DNA from: Xylogone sp. PMI_703
Taxonomy: Eukaryota; Ascomycota; Leotiomycetes
NCBI GenBank assembly: GCA_021399445.1
Contig: JAJTUQ010000002.1
Location: 6,820,001 to 6,884,000, forward strand
Reading direction: 5' to 3'
DNA length: 64,000 nucleotides
Shown here: positions 23,422-34,159 of the stretch, one piece after another
Numbering within the stretch: position 1 is the first letter of the stretch
Layout: every line of letters starts with the position of its first letter
Notes under the pieces: generated by a model
Told to the model about the DNA's origin: nothing
Seen by the model: only the letters and a program-made list of their open reading frames with translations
Database searches by the model: none
Program-made: the position numbers and the translations under genes

Positions 23422-25290
23422 CGTAATTCCCGGTGGGTCGAGCCACCTTTTTACCAAAACACCAATTCTATGAACATCACCAACTTTACTCAATTATTAT
23501 TTAACCACAACACCTCAAAATGCCTAAATTGCCACCTCCAGAGCAAAAAGAGAGAATCCTTTTAGCTATAAACACGATAAAAAATCAACAAATCAAGTCT
23601 GTTCGAAGTGTAGCACGTATTTATGACGTCCCTCGTGTAACACTCAATGCACGTTTAAAAGGCCGGGTCCAAATAGCAACCACTTACAACAAAAGCTTCA
23701 GAATGACTCAAACAGAAGAGCAATCGTTAAAGCAATGGATAATCTTTATGGAGAAACGCGGATTACCCCCTAGACCTTCAGGCGTACAAGCAATGACTAA
23801 TTTGTTGATTTCTGAGCACGGTGAATCTACTCTTTCATCTTCTGTGGGCAAGAATTGGTTCAGTGACTATATAAAGCGTTATCCTGATCTCAAAACCGAA
23901 TATATACGTCGATATAACTACAAACGAGCTAAATACGAAGATCTGAAGATTATTCAACAGTGGTTTGAGCAAGTATTAATACTCAAAGCTGAATATGGGA
24001 TTTTGGATGAGGATATCTATAATTTTGACGAGACTGGCTTTGCTATGGGTACAATTGCTATTACTAAAGTGGTTATATCTTCTGATTGTTTTAGCAAACC
24101 TCCGCTTTTATAACCTGGCAGTAGAGAGTAAGTTACTATAATTGAAGCAGTAAATGCCACTGGATAAGCAATATCACCTGTGATTATTCTCAAAGGTAAA
24201 AGAACTCTTAAAGGGTGGTATGACAACTTACTACAAGGTTAGAGGTTTACTGCAAACGATAATGGCTAGACGAACAATGATATTAGCTTCGAATAGCTTC
24301 AAAAAACCTTTGATCCATACACCAGATCTTGTACAAAAGGTTAATATCGTATACTGATTCTTGACGGCCATGGGAGCCATGTGACTCCTCAGTTTGACCA
24401 GTATTGCTTCCAGAACAAGATAATCGTGGCTTGTATGCCTCCACACTCGTCTCATATCCTTCAACCTCTAGATGTGAGTTATTTTACTGTTTTGAAGCGA
24501 TCATATGGTGCCATGATAGAAGGCAAAATGCGACAGTACATTCACCATATTGACAAGCTTGATTTCTTGGATATATATCCAATTGTACGTCAAGCTACCT
24601 TTTCAGCGAATAATATTCGTCAAGGATTTGCAGGAACAGGCTTGATTCCATACGATCCCAGCCATGTGTTATCTAAATTGTGCATAGAGGTGGAGAAGAC
24701 TATTACCCCTCCTGGGAGCGCCCATAGCAATACTGATGCACCTTGGGCCCCTGAGACATCTTACAATTCAATTCAATTGCAAAAGCAATATGAAGCGATT
24801 CAATCTATGCTCAAACAATGTGGGAATAACTTTTCTACACCTACCAGAGCAGTCTTACAGCAATTGATTAAGGAGTTCGAGGAGGTCTTACATAATAAGA
24901 TATTTTTGACCAAAGAAATACAGCAATTGAAAGACGCTGTTCAATCTTTATAGCAAAAATCCAAAAGATCTAAAAAGCCAATACCTCAAAATGGCTTGTT
25001 AACAGCAGAGGAGGCCCAGCAAGCACTTCAATCGCATACAGTAGCTCAGGAAGGAGTGGTGGGGTCAAATCCTTCAGCATCTGAAGGCAATTTGTCAGTA
25101 CCAAAGCGATGGCCACCAAAGTGTTCAGAGTGTGGAATTGTAGGCCATAAAAGGAACAAGTGCCCTAATTTAGCTAATAACTAGATATATTGTAATATAG
25201 GCGTTGGTGGTTGAGTATTCAGTATTTTAGATTCAGATGGTGGTGAAAGTGGCTCGACCGACCGGGTGGTCCGACCGACCGGGAATTACG
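23422..25290 (+). mobile_element. Pogo/Fot1-like DNA transposon, inactivated
   Basis: About 1.87 kb bounded by related inverted ends: left CGTAATTCCCGGT then GGGTCGAGCCACC (23422 to about 23450), right GTGGCTCGACC to GGGAATTACG (about 25246-25290). The right end carries an additional CGGTCGG-type unit that the left lacks. The transposase gene at 23520-25184 lies between. Pogo-type elements move by cut and paste and normally duplicate TA; I could not read a clear TA duplication here. The element must be immobile unless supplied in trans. Confidence 0.75.
23520..25184 (+). pseudogene. Pogo-type transposase with eight in-frame stops and a zinc knuckle
   Basis: One reading frame of 555 codons runs through without any frameshift but is broken by stops at 24111, 24129, 24165, 24240, 24267, 24294, 24342 and 24951. 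N terminus: psq-like helix-turn-helix (SVARIYDVPRVTLNARLKGR), then a CENP-B-type domain (LPPRPSGVQAMTNLLI, GKNWFSDYIKRYPDL). The DDE core keeps NFDETGF, ILILDGHGSHVT and PPHSSHILQPLDV. The C terminus has a CCHC knuckle (CSECGIVGHKRNKC, about 25128-25169). Every stop is TAG or TAA where TGG, CAG or CAA would fit, so all can come from C-to-T or G-to-A transitions, the RIP pattern. They cluster in the middle of the catalytic domain. Confidence 0.8.
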
Positions 25291-25557
25291 CCAATGTCCT
25301 TTCACTTAACTAAGTGGTTTAAAAGTCGTATTCTAGCCATGGCTATATGTTATACAGCAGAGGGTAATGGCTATAGAATTGTATTGAGTACAACTAAAGC
25401 TTCAATATTGTACACTTGCTCACTGAATCCTCCAGTTTATAGCTTTCATTCATACCATAGTGACTGAATCATAGCTATCCTATGTGCCAACCATGATTCG
25501 AGATGTAAGTAAAATATCTGATGGGCCTCAGAAACCATATTAACTACAGATATATAC

Positions 25558-27645
25558 TTATTTCGAAGTAAAAACTATAGGCAGTGGAGGCACGTTAAGT
25601 GTGAAAGTATCCTTAGCACTCTTGTCAAAATTCTCCCCATCTTCTCCAGCAGGGAATGACATGTTATACTTCAGTGCAATACGACTAAGCACCATTCGTA
25701 GTTCCATAAACGCCAGGTTCTTACCTGGACAACTAAACTGCCCTCTAGTGAATGGTATCCAAGGCGCCTTCTCCGGGGATAGATTCTCCCATCTCTCAGG
25801 CTTGAACTCTAGTGCATTATCCCAGTATCGCGCGTCTCTCTGAACCGTGTATGCCGGCACAGATACAATCGTGTCGCCGGGGATGAAAATGTCATCCACT
25901 TGAAGTCCCGTAGCAGGAGTTAATCGTGATAAGCCTGCTGGGATAGATGGCTTTAATCGCAGGGTTTCTTGGATAACGTAATCGATATATGAGATGGCCT
26001 TAATTTTCTCATATGTCCAGTCTTTTTCCCCACCAGGACATTGCTCCTGAACTAGTTTTTGAAGCTTATGATAAGCTGATGGGTTTTTCGTTAAGTAGTA
26101 AAGTCTGCAGAATAATTAACGCTAGTGATTCGGACAAAGTTGACCGAGGACAACTTACGCATTTGTTAAAGCAACGCTCGTTGTATCGCTATTTATATTC
26201 CTAAGCAGTTGCTCTCGCAAGATGAACATAAGATCATAATACATACCTGCCAGCGATAATCATAAGACGAGAGTCCTCTTGGAAAGCGCCTTCACCAGGA
26301 GGAGCAGAGTTATCATTTTCATCTTCAGCCTTGAGCAGCCAAGACATGATATCTCGTGGATCCTGGTCGTTAAGAGCTGCCTTTTCACTTGCCACAATCT
26401 TCATGGAATCAGTTACATTTTTCTTCAGTCAAATCCACACAGATAGTAGGGATGCACCCACCTTACGCTTTTCTTTGAGCTCCTGGCCACACCAGTCCGT
26501 AAAACGCGCGTAACTTCCAGTTGCACCCGGGATCTTGCTGAGCATGGACATCAACCAAGGGACCGTTCCCAATATGCCAACGGCTGTCATATTGTCGTGC
26601 AGACCTTTGATAGCAGGATGTTCATGGCCAGATTCCAACATACGGAAATCCTTACAGAATCCTAGTATCCACATTTACTTTAGTATGGTTTAGGATAGTG
26701 AAGAGGATTATTCCATCTCACTTACCAACTTGTCCCATGATATCAAAACCAAAGAACATAGCGTATTCAGTCATATCCATGGTAGAGCCCAGATTATTCT
26801 GGATTCGAGACAATAGCAATTCTACCTTCGCTAAGACCCGGGGTTGATAAATAGCGAGAGCTTTTTTCGGCTACATCAGCACATATAAGTCATACAAATG
26901 CTTCAAATGGAGGTACCTCTAAAACCCAACCCCCTCTCCCAGGCCTTCTTGCGTAGTTTGTGAAGTTTCAGGTCGCGAGTGGAGTTGAGGGAGATTTTGG
27001 TAACGTCATCTGATACCTGACTGTACCATGGCGACTTGGTACATCTGGTAGGCGGCTCGTATATGGCACGGATCGCAGAGGGACGGTTGATGGAGATTTC
27101 ACGAGGTCCTGTATTGGAGGTCAGCTGGTGTACGCGGCGCAATTATACTTCTGATCCACATTATTAGGGGGGACGGGTGGAGTGGGGCCGTATTAAGCAT
27201 TGAAAATCGTACCAACTCGCACGAAGTCGCCATATTTCGCATGTAGCTGCTGAATATCCTCATTTGCCTTCAAGGTCTTGGCCGCATTGCTCATTGCATA
27301 GAAGCGGGAGAGTTTGGCAGGGAAAGGGCCCGGGAAGCGGTGAAGCCTGTGGAAGAAAGCTCGGTAGAGCAGGATGCTGGTGAATAGGCCGGCATTGAAG
27401 ACGTTTGCGACCAGCACGGTGCGAAGGAAGGATTCGAGGACGGAAAACCCAGCCAATTGCACATAACTGACTAGCAAGACCGAATTGACTCCAACATAGG
27501 AAAAGAAAATCGTCCAAGCTTTGCCATCAATTTCAAATGGTCGAATAGTGAGATGGGCGGCAACACCTAAAAGGAAGGAGACTCCGGCCGTTACCTCCCA
27601 GGAGGAATTGAGCGCGGTGCTGAGGGCAGCATCCAGCGCCGGCAT
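25558..27645 (-). CDS. Cytochrome P450 with three N-terminal membrane segments
   Basis: Seven exons on the minus strand: 27645..27213, 27108..26917, 26860..26726, 26661..26462, 26398..26247, 26188..26159 and 26104..25558; 1689 bases, 562 residues. Three hydrophobic stretches (about residues 15-33, 44-67 and 72-97) precede the proline-rich hinge HRFPGPFPAKLSRF, more than the single anchor of most microsomal P450s. Catalytic marks: VRVGPREISI, AGSDTTS in the I helix (formed across two splice sites, including a 30-base exon), ETLR in the K helix, PERW, and the haem loop PFTRGQFSCPG with its cysteine ligand. This layout is shared with tryprostatin B 6-hydroxylase-like fungal P450s. It should be an ER-bound monooxygenase of unknown substrate. 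No backbone enzyme of a secondary-metabolite cluster is present in the window. Confidence 0.88.
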
Positions 27646-27708
27646 TTTCGAACAGAGAGATGAATCAATGGCTCAAATGATGTTCGTGAAAGTGGGAAAA
27701 GAGACATC

Positions 27709-28086
27709 TTAAGGGTGAGTTGTCGTGAATTTTAGTAAGCCTAGGAATGCTTGCTCTAGACCAAGGATTTGGGATTGAGCAATAGCAAAGCCGGCGGATA
27801 GCACCACTTTGCCATTCGCCTTGAGCACGATAGGAGGATTCCGCCAGTCTAGAGAAGAGGTTCCACCGGGTGTTGCCATTATGGGATAGCTAAGTTCCTT
27901 GTTTGGGGAATATGCATAAGCCGAAGACCCTCTGTCGAAGGAGAAATGCAACTCTGCCCAGGGGCAATTGTCGCTAGCAAGGGCTTCTGACACGCAACTA
28001 CCGGTAAGGTCCGGGGCTGTTTTCTGCCAGAAAGTAGTCTTCAAGGACCAAATATGGTATCTATCCGGCGAAACATAGGATATTGT
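27709..28086 (-). pseudogene. Orphan 3' exon of an unknown gene
   Basis: An open frame of 125 codons ending in TAA at 27709, preceded on the minus strand by a good acceptor (CCCTAG just upstream of 28086). The encoded segment is protein-like: YVSPDRYHIWSLKTTFW, two cysteines, a SYPIMATPGGTSSLDW stretch, then a hydrophobic segment with IAQSQILGLEQAFLGLL. No start codon or earlier exon with matching phase was found in the AT-rich 28090-28480 interval. It is probably the surviving end of a truncated gene; less likely a real gene whose upstream exons I missed. The family is unknown. Its end lies only 64 bases from the P450 start codon. Confidence 0.35.
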
Positions 28087-28482
28087 CTAGGGTACAGCAA
28101 TAGTCGATTATCGTACACTAATCAACATAAATAAAATCCGTTTCTGTCCAGAAAAGTGAGTAGAGTTGCACTATTAGCAGTTTTTGGGTAACAGAATATG
28201 TGGACTGGTGTCGAAGGTGCCCGTTTTTGGCTTCTCAAGTTACGATTACCACGTGTAGTACACGTGTAATCAAGATTAGCTTTCGATCCGAGATCTTGAT
28301 GTTGTGTAACATTCACAGGTACAAGTATACTGCAAACCTATTGCGAAAAAAATAACTTTTCAGTAGCTTCTTCTAACATGAACATGTAACTCATATTTTA
28401 ACGCTTGTATTCAGCTTGAACAACATCTTTGATATATGTTACTTTTATACTCTTACCTTTTCCTTAGAATTCTAAGTGATTT
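28087..28482. other. Intergenic, AT-rich
   Basis: No coding signal beyond short frames. It includes a short palindromic ACGTGTAGTACACGT-like stretch at about 28251-28266 and otherwise looks degraded. Confidence 0.4.
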
Positions 28483-29892
28483 CTAGTAATCGTTACCTGT
28501 TGATCCGTAAAGGTGTACTCCCCGCTCAAGAACCTCGATCTCATCCCCCACATCCACGTACAATCCCAGTTTCTGCTCCTTGGCGACGTTCAAACTCGGA
28601 TCTTCAGGCACGCAATGCATGCCTATATAGCCCAGCGCCTGCTTGTTTCCGGTTTCGACCGTGCGGTACTCAACCAATGTAGTGCTTGGCTCAGGTTTCC
28701 CCTTCTTCTTGTCAGGAGGTGGGATGCTTGTGTCAAATATCCCTGTGTTCGGATCGACATTGGGCATCGTACATCGTGATGTGCGGCAAACAACGGACAA
28801 AGTCGGTGCTATATCGGCCCGTGGCTCCATACTTGTGCTCTTCGGCAGGATACGGTAACGTTTCCAGGTCTCTTCGTCGTATGCGGGAGCACCTGTAATC
28901 CATATGTTTGCCCGGAAGCGAAGTGCGTTTAGGGGTTGATTCTCCTGGGGAAGTAGCGCCGATACTGCGTGGATAGAAGATAAGCTGTTGATATGGATGG
29001 GCTGCTGATCCGTGTAGCCGTGTACAGCTGGAGAACCGATGTATTTGAGCGGTGCAAGATTCCTGTCCGTCCGGGTCAGAGAATCCGGTGTACAACTTAA
29101 GAGGGTGAGGTTTTGTCTTGCTGGGATGCCCAGAAATCTCTTCAGCTTGGGCAGTGCTGCTACCACAGAAGGTATGTTTCCCATATCCAGGCCCTTCGCT
29201 TGGCGGTAGTGGATGCTAAATGTTTTCATTTCGATATGAAGCTTGTCCAGCTGAGCAGGTGTGGGAAGGAGAGGCACAACGACCCTCGTCTGCGGCATCG
29301 CGCTGAAATCCCACGTACGGATAAAGGTCACAAGCCGCCTGGTCCAGCTGGGAATATCTGGGTCTTCAAACGTGAGCACTACACATCCGCCTGCCTGGAC
29401 GAGAGGATCATACGGGTTGCTATTCCCGTGTGGTAGCCACAGCTCAGTCTTGATCTGGGACATTTTGGGCTTGGTGCGCTGGCTGATAAACTGCCACTTA
29501 TTGCCATCAGCAGTGTCTGTCTCAGCGATTTCAGTTGCAAACGCAAAACATCTGTCGTACATGAAACCACTCTTGGTCAGTAACGCCCGGTTCAGCTCGA
29601 TTGGCCCGCATGATTTGACAGGATGGATGAAGAGCGCCTTGATACGTATTGGACCGTCGGTTTTGAGACCTTCTGGTATATTAAATCTGGGGTCATGCTG
29701 GTCGGTCATGTTACTAATCGATACGCCGATTCGTTGGAGGTGTTTGAGCTCCTTATAGGTGGTATAAATGCTCGTCGCGGAGATGCCAATAGTTGCAACA
29801 AGCAAGAGCAAAAGCATGAAAGTAGAGGCCCTATAAATGATCGTGAAAGCCTCCGGAGTGCCTTGAAGGCACTGTAAAAGATGAAGCAGCAT
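28483..29892 (-). CDS. Membrane-anchored MOSC-domain protein (mARC-like)
   Basis: Single exon, 469 residues from the first ATG at 29892. A hydrophobic anchor (about residues 22-45, STFMLLLLLVATIGISATSI) comes first. Then the MOSC N-terminal beta-barrel domain (ALFIHPVKSCGPIELNRALL, YDRCFAFA) and the MOSC domain with FRANIWITG, and the conserved cysteine motif RCTMPNVDPNTG that binds molybdenum in this superfamily. In eukaryotes this architecture is that of mitochondrial amidoxime-reducing component proteins, Mo-cofactor enzymes that reduce N-hydroxylated compounds and sit in an outer membrane by an N-terminal anchor. The anchor here fits that topology. The DKKKGKPEP insert after the cysteine motif is typical of fungal paralogues. 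Activity on amidoximes is inferred from family only. Confidence 0.85.
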   Translation of the reverse strand: MLLHLLQCLQGTPEAFTIIYRASTFMLLLLLVATIGISATSIYTTYKELKHLQRIGVSISNMTDQHDPRFNIPEGLKTDGPIRIKALFIHPVKSCGPIELNRALLTKSGFMYDRCFAFATEIAETDTADGNKWQFISQRTKPKMSQIKTELWLPHGNSNPYDPLVQAGGCVVLTFEDPDIPSWTRRLVTFIRTWDFSAMPQTRVVVPLLPTPAQLDKLHIEMKTFSIHYRQAKGLDMGNIPSVVAALPKLKRFLGIPARQNLTLLSCTPDSLTRTDRNLAPLKYIGSPAVHGYTDQQPIHINSLSSIHAVSALLPQENQPLNALRFRANIWITGAPAYDEETWKRYRILPKSTSMEPRADIAPTLSVVCRTSRCTMPNVDPNTGIFDTSIPPPDKKKGKPEPSTTLVEYRTVETGNKQALGYIGMHCVPEDPSLNVAKEQKLGLYVDVGDEIEVLERGVHLYGSTGNDY

Positions 29893-30630
29893 TTCGGAGA
29901 TAGTAAAGTAATATTGAGGAGCCTCTAAAAGGAGTATTGAGTTGTGTTGTGAGATATGAGCTCTCAAGGTGAGAGCAGAGTAGAGCCCGTATGGTCAGTG
30001 GTTGAAGAAATGTTGCCAGGGCTTTCCCGTTATGTGCTATTAGATTAACGATCCCACTAGCTTCAAGTAAGACCGTTAGAGCCCTTGGGTGGGCATCCTC
30101 AATATATGTCTCCAACTTAAAGAAATGTCAAGGACGAGTTTGAGTTGGTATTGGTTATCAATGTATCATTATTAATTAGTTGCAGTATAAAGCGGATCTA
30201 GAACATGCATACGTTGACGTAATTTTAGGCTACCGGAAATACCGAGAATCTCAAGTGGCGAAAGCTTTTGCCTTACCAGAATAAGAAGTTATTTGTACAA
30301 TTTTTGTTTACAGTAGCTATAAGGAAAAAGTGAGCCTTTTTAACATTATCAGCAGTTTTGGTTATCTGAGTTAACAGAACTCAGATACTGATTACACGGG
30401 CCGCAAATTGGATGAATCACTAGGACAAGCAAAATATACATTGTGATTCTAGCTAATCTCTGGACTACATTCCTCCTAGTAGTGATTAAAGATACTCAAT
30501 TACTTTCTTACATTCTCCAATCACTGCTCGTTAGTTACATATTCAATTGTTCACCTCCTGCTTAGGTCCATATTCAGCATTACCCCGATGGTCGCTTGCG
30601 CACCTAGCTTGATCGGTGACTTGGCGTACT
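29893..30630. other. Promoter of the MOSC gene and 3' region of the HD gene
   Basis: No gene supported. A 94-codon frame at 29831-30115 overlaps the MOSC 5' end in another frame and is a shadow. The remainder is AT-rich. Confidence 0.45.
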
Positions 30631-31515
30631 TTACTCGAATGGTTGCATAAAAGTATTATTGAGAATTGCCTCCGCAAAATCAGGAATGTGAGTACTATGG
30701 CACCATGGCTTTAGTTTCTCTTCCTCCTCAATTGTTGCCGCAAAGCAACTAAGCCAATTGTGACGAGGATATGACTTAACCACGTCATCAAGCGTCTTGA
30801 TGTTGATAATTTCTGTGATATTCTGAAGGAATGGATGATTGCTGACATTATCGTAAATAGTGGCTAGCTGGATTATTTGACCCATGAAAGTAATATTTCC
30901 ATCGGTGCCGAGATCCTGGTGACGGATGATGGTCTCAGTAACGGCTTCGGCTTGATCCTTAGAGGCACCAAACTCAAGGAGAAGGCTGAGCGCTTTGATG
31001 GCCCCAAAAAACTCGAATGACATGTGAGTAGTAGCTAAGTTTTCCTTAGCAGTGCCAATATCGTGTAGGAGGGAGGCTAAAGCAAGGGTCGAAGGGTTGA
31101 ATGTTTTGGCTTGCTCAGGAAACTGCTGTGTGATGATGGCACTTGCTATGAAGAAGTTATATTAGTCAAAATACATTTGTGTGTTCCATTATGGTTATAT
31201 AATTGTCGGCCTACCAAAGTAAAAGACTCTCATAGAGTGATTAAAGGTCTGGATAGGAAGCTTTTCCTTAACATAGTGCTGGACTTTGTTGACGATAGGA
31301 TCCTCCGAAGGGAACTTGATATCAGAGACCAGAATTGGTCCCGGGGCGTTTCTGAAGGGCTTGCCATCGAACAGCTTGCTAGGGTCCACCGGCACGTCCG
31401 TCCAACCGTTCTGGGTAATTTCCATCTTAGGGACTGCACGTATCACAGGTAAGTTGGATATAAATATAGGCAAACTGGATGTGATGATAGGTATGTAAGA
31501 TGAGAGAGCAGACAT
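30631..31515 (-). CDS. HD-domain cyanamide hydratase-like protein
   Basis: Two exons on the minus strand, 31515..31215 and 31145..30631, intron 69 bases with GTAGGC donor and a GACTAAT branch site; 271 residues. Start at ATG 31515; an in-frame TTG further upstream is not needed. The HD metal-binding series is visible: TFNHSMRVFYF, ALASLLHDIGTAKENL, HMSFEFFGAIKA, IIRHQDLG and MGQIIQLATIYDNV, in the order found in fungal cyanamide hydratases and related HD proteins. Those enzymes hydrate cyanamide to urea with a zinc ion. Ascomycetes have several paralogues, some with unknown substrates, so the substrate is an inference. The C terminus IPDFAEAILNNTFMQPFE is also usual for the family. Confidence 0.82.
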
Positions 31516-33865
31516 GCTGGGAAATTCAAGTCTCAAGTGTGACAATGGTGTAAGAGTGTATTAATATATATGAGTGGTGACCGAACCCGATGGCGAGATT
31601 GATGCAATTGTTCAGACCGCAGAATTCTGGAGAATTCAAAGGTCAAACGACTCCTCAGGAAAGAATCCTCGAAATTTAAATACAGCTTTACCTGCTAAAT
31701 GAATGCCTGAAACGATGGCCTGGAAACACTGTATTTACCTCTTAATCGAGTATACAGGCTAGGGATGTGGTCATTCACTAGCGGAGTTAGTAATCCGTGT
31801 TTATACTTAAATTATCACCGCCTGTAACACCGCCCAGCCCTTCTCATCTTACAAATCCACGAAGGCCAGAACCTCTTGTACGTCGAAGCTACCGACCAGG
31901 AATCCAGTAAGCTCTTACACACACGCTAATCACAAGATGCTTGAATATCATCCTCCGCAAGGTAGCCTAGATTAAATGTGAATAATGGAATTATACCTGT
32001 ATTGGAGAACACCTTACATCTATAGCATAATTGCAACATTCAAATGGGAGACAGAACGAATCTAGAGACACAATCCTTAGCAATTATGTTTCAAGGCCGA
32101 AACTGCTCCCTTTTTTCCTCACGTCAGCAATATCGTGTTTCTTAGCGGCTTTCGCTGCATGTCCCTGTTATGATTACAGTGCTTGCTCTCCAACATGCCA
32201 AAGACACAAGTGCCAAGTCGAGCAATAACTCGTCTGGGCCTTGTCATGCGACCATGACGTTAACCTAAGAACACTTAACTGCTAGGATTGTTACATTTAC
32301 TAGATACTGTGTATATTGAGTCTGACACGTCACTCGCATTTGCTGTAATACATAAGCGCTAACTAGGCAATCTTTCTTTGATCAGGGGGGAAATGGTATG
32401 ATCAGAATGGCCCGCAGATCCGTAGCACGGCAAGAGTGGAGACTTGCGAGAATAAAAATCTCGCAATTCCCATTTACTAATTGGCCAGCCCCGTCAATTA
32501 CGGGCAAGGTGGTGGCAAAGCTAGGGCTTACCAGGAAATACTAAGGTAGATCTGAGGACGCCACCTTTACCTAGTATCCCCGCCGGAGTTTTTCCAGTTG
32601 TGGCATAAAGTATGGCTACATGTAAAGTGGTACGCTGTCAGGCCAAAGACCGGCTGAGGACACTAAAATCCCATATCCAGATGTCGAGGTAACGAGGTTT
32701 ATGGAGAACTTAGACATTTGCAGGACAACTGAGATAAGCCATGAATGAACTGTAGACCCCAATTATTAGCCCTCCCCTGGAAGCTATGGGGAGACTTCAT
32801 TGCTTGTATTTCGGCATGAAGTATTACGAGACAGATGCTTACTAACCCTACTGCAGGAACTCAGGTCCAGAATCGTCGGATGGACCGACGGGAACATGGA
32901 TCATCCGGGTAATCCGTCTATTGTTCTTGTGAGCGTGGCTGGATCCTATCGACACCCTTTGCTTTATCTTAATAACTTTAGACGACCTATTAGAGAACCT
33001 GCAAGGCTTATGAGTGGCGGTTTCGTGTAAAATAGAGTCAGACAACATCTTCAAGAACCGGTCATTCTTTTACGAAACGCTCATCTCCGCGGATAACATC
33101 TCATTTCAACCACTTCTCCTAATTCTAAAGATTCTCGCTCATAGCCACTCTGAAGTCCCAGCTACCAAGTTCTAGTGCTTGAAGCACCTCGACAGCCGAA
33201 TTGTACAGACTTGTATGCCTTTGATATTTACCCATAGTATCTCCATGATGTACCCCGTTGTCAAAATAGTTAAATAGTTAAGTAAAACAATTTCTCAGAC
33301 TGGACATATATTTTATATACAATCTGATAACAGGGAGATAAAATTAATTGATTGAGCCAGCTATCCCACAGTTCAATTACAACACAATGTATAGTGAAGA
33401 TTGACTGTTTGACTAAGAATCAAATGATTTTCCTTGGCAGGATTCTGCTAATTATATGTGTTAAGGTTATAGTTATTGACGACCTCTGTATGCGCAACCA
33501 TAACGTGTTAATACAAAGCTACTCTGATAGAACTATATTAAGGAAAGTTCTCCGGTATACTTGTAGACATATCTCAAAGAAAGAATTAACCCAAATCAAT
33601 ACTCAAATAAGCTTTTAGAATTCATCAACATGTTGACTAGCTGCACTATACGTTTAGGTGTTGTAACATTTGTATTAATGAAGTGAGACCGGACTTGAGT
33701 AGGTAGGCTGTAGTGAAAATGTCGGATAATAGTGAACAGGAGAAGCTAATAGAAGCATCAGAAGACGTGATAGAAGTTCTTTTACAAAAGGTTAATCAAA
33801 GTCTCTGTACCTTTAATTGCGCTCGGAAATGCTTCAGGGAAGCCAAATCTCAATAAGAGCCGTTA
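31516..33865. other. Gene desert, degraded
   Basis: More than 2 kb with no supported gene. Longest frames are under 90 codons and lack motifs. Base composition shifts between moderate and AT-rich patches, which suggests decayed repeats. I could not identify any element type. Confidence 0.45.
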
Positions 33866-34159
33866 TTATTCACAGAAAACGCCAGGCTCACAACTCAAGC
33901 CAAACCCATCCTCGTTACATATTGCGAGGAGCAGATCTTCTTCAGCACTAGTAAACGTTTGACAACCAGTACCACCAAACACAGGAGCTTCGCACGTTGC
34001 AATCGACACGCATCCAGTGAATGTTCTGTCATTATCACACTCACCATCGTCCGTGGAACAACAACAGAGAAACTGAGCTCTTACGGGGATGGATAACAAG
34101 AACATAATCGCTAGTAGCATAAAAATACAGGATCCCAAGGAGTTTCCAGTAGTCCCCAT
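33866..34159 (-). CDS. Small secreted cysteine-rich protein
   Basis: Single exon, 97 residues, ATG at 34159. A clear signal peptide: short polar start, then CIFMLLAIMFLLSIPVRA with a likely cleavage after VRA. The mature part of about 69 residues has ten cysteines, beginning with a CCC triplet (FLCCCSTDDGEC) and ending with GLSCEPGVFCE. Ten cysteines could form five disulfides. The mature protein is acidic, rich in Asp/Glu. No homologous family is recognised, though the size and cysteine content fit fungal effectors, hydrophobin-like or antimicrobial proteins; the spacing is not the eight-cysteine hydrophobin pattern. It lies alone in a degraded, gene-poor region, a common setting for effector genes. 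Confidence 0.65.
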   Translation of the reverse strand: MGTTGNSLGSCIFMLLAIMFLLSIPVRAQFLCCCSTDDGECDNDRTFTGCVSIATCEAPVFGGTGCQTFTSAEEDLLLAICNEDGFGLSCEPGVFCE

